Position numbers and translations under genes: made by a program | The notes under the pieces: model-generated | Databases searched by the model: none | What the model saw: only the letters and a program-made list of their open reading frames with translations | Told to the model about the DNA's origin: nothing | Shown here: positions 5,479 to 5,588 of the stretch, piece after piece | Numbering within the stretch: the first letter of the stretch is position 1 | Layout: each line of letters begins with the position of its first letter | NCBI GenBank assembly: GCA_016183835.1 | Contig: JACPDV010000509.1 | Span: 11,834 to 17,421 of the forward strand | Length of the DNA: 5,588 nt | Direction of reading: 5' to 3' | DNA from: Armatimonadota bacterium | Lineage (GTDB): Bacteria > Armatimonadota > UBA10988

Positions 5479-5588
5479 ATCACGTATATGCGGACCGACT
5501 CCCCCCGGGTCTCCGCCGAGGCGGTGGAGGAGGCCCGGCGGTATATCACCGATCGCTTCGGCCAGGCGTATGTTCCAGAACGGCCCCC
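5449..5588 (+). pseudogene. topA: DNA topoisomerase I (TopA) fragment containing the active-site tyrosine
   Basis: The frame with codons starting at 5449 reads LGGEEGAVGL, then ITYMRTDSPRVSAEAVEEAR, then RYITDRFGQAYVPERP to the window edge (46 residues). This is the catalytic segment of type IA topoisomerases: the nucleophilic tyrosine is encoded at 5485-5487 in ITYMRTDS (Tyr319 in E. coli TopA), and the flanking Arg (5491-5493) is conserved. The enzyme relaxes negatively supercoiled DNA through a transient 5'-phosphotyrosyl link. About 300 residues, including the TOPRIM domain, should precede this point. Instead the upstream sequence is the antisense of the beta-helix gene, and no start codon with a ribosome binding site is evident. 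The fragment cannot be a working gene as placed. Whether it continues past the window is unknown. topA is normally an essential single-copy gene, so an intact copy elsewhere, or an assembly error here, is likely. Confidence 0.75.

Noticed and set aside
5449..5588. topA as an intact gene starting in this window
   Set aside because: The visible part is the middle of the protein around the active-site tyrosine. The roughly 300 residues before it are absent and replaced by antisense beta-helix sequence.

Overview
This is a high-GC bacterial window. It holds a chromosomal toxin-antitoxin module, a two-gene metabolic cluster, a large cell-surface or secreted beta-helix protein, and a suspicious junction at the right end. 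No gene here fixes the taxon. A uroporphyrinogen-decarboxylase-superfamily protein, a Gfo/Idh/MocA oxidoreductase and a parallel beta-helix glycan-type protein together, at high GC, are typical of Armatimonadota, Planctomycetota and related polysaccharide-degrading lineages (often known only from metagenomes). That is inference from gene content.

Layout. Positions 1-80 are the last 25 codons of a + strand gene that look like the end of an NHL/beta-propeller protein. Positions 81-239 are non-coding, with one imperfect GC-rich hairpin. At 240-290 there is a good sigma70-type promoter with an inverted-repeat operator across its -10 region. It drives a type II toxin-antitoxin locus (299-916). The ribbon-helix-helix antitoxin and the PIN-domain VapC toxin, normally two overlapping genes, run together here as one open frame. 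The antitoxin's usual C-terminal tail (W-x-R-D-E-L-Y-D-R-stop) is still present in the -1 frame at 457-495, which points to a small indel in the antitoxin. VapC keeps its own Shine-Dalgarno sequence and ATG.

Positions 978-2075 and 2101-3114 encode a URO-D superfamily protein (not HemE) and a Gfo/Idh/MocA dehydrogenase, 25 nt apart and probably co-transcribed. They look like a small catabolic pair acting on a sugar, sugar derivative or methylated compound, but the substrate cannot be read from sequence. Convergent to them, on the - strand (3133-5418, with the frame open beyond), is a right-handed parallel beta-helix protein with an inserted CBM6/35-like beta-sandwich. It is probably exported and acts on or binds polysaccharide. 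The 18 bp between the two convergent genes is a perfect hairpin, and the flanking stop codons lie within the outer arms of the same inverted repeat.

At the right end the beta-helix gene loses its N-terminus. Within about 25 bp the + strand starts to encode the active-site segment of DNA topoisomerase I (GLITYMRTDS), without the roughly 300 residues that should precede it. Two genes in opposite orientation, both missing their 5' parts at the same point, indicate a rearrangement breakpoint or an assembly chimera near 5449-5478. I found no RNA genes, CRISPR arrays, transposases or attachment sites.
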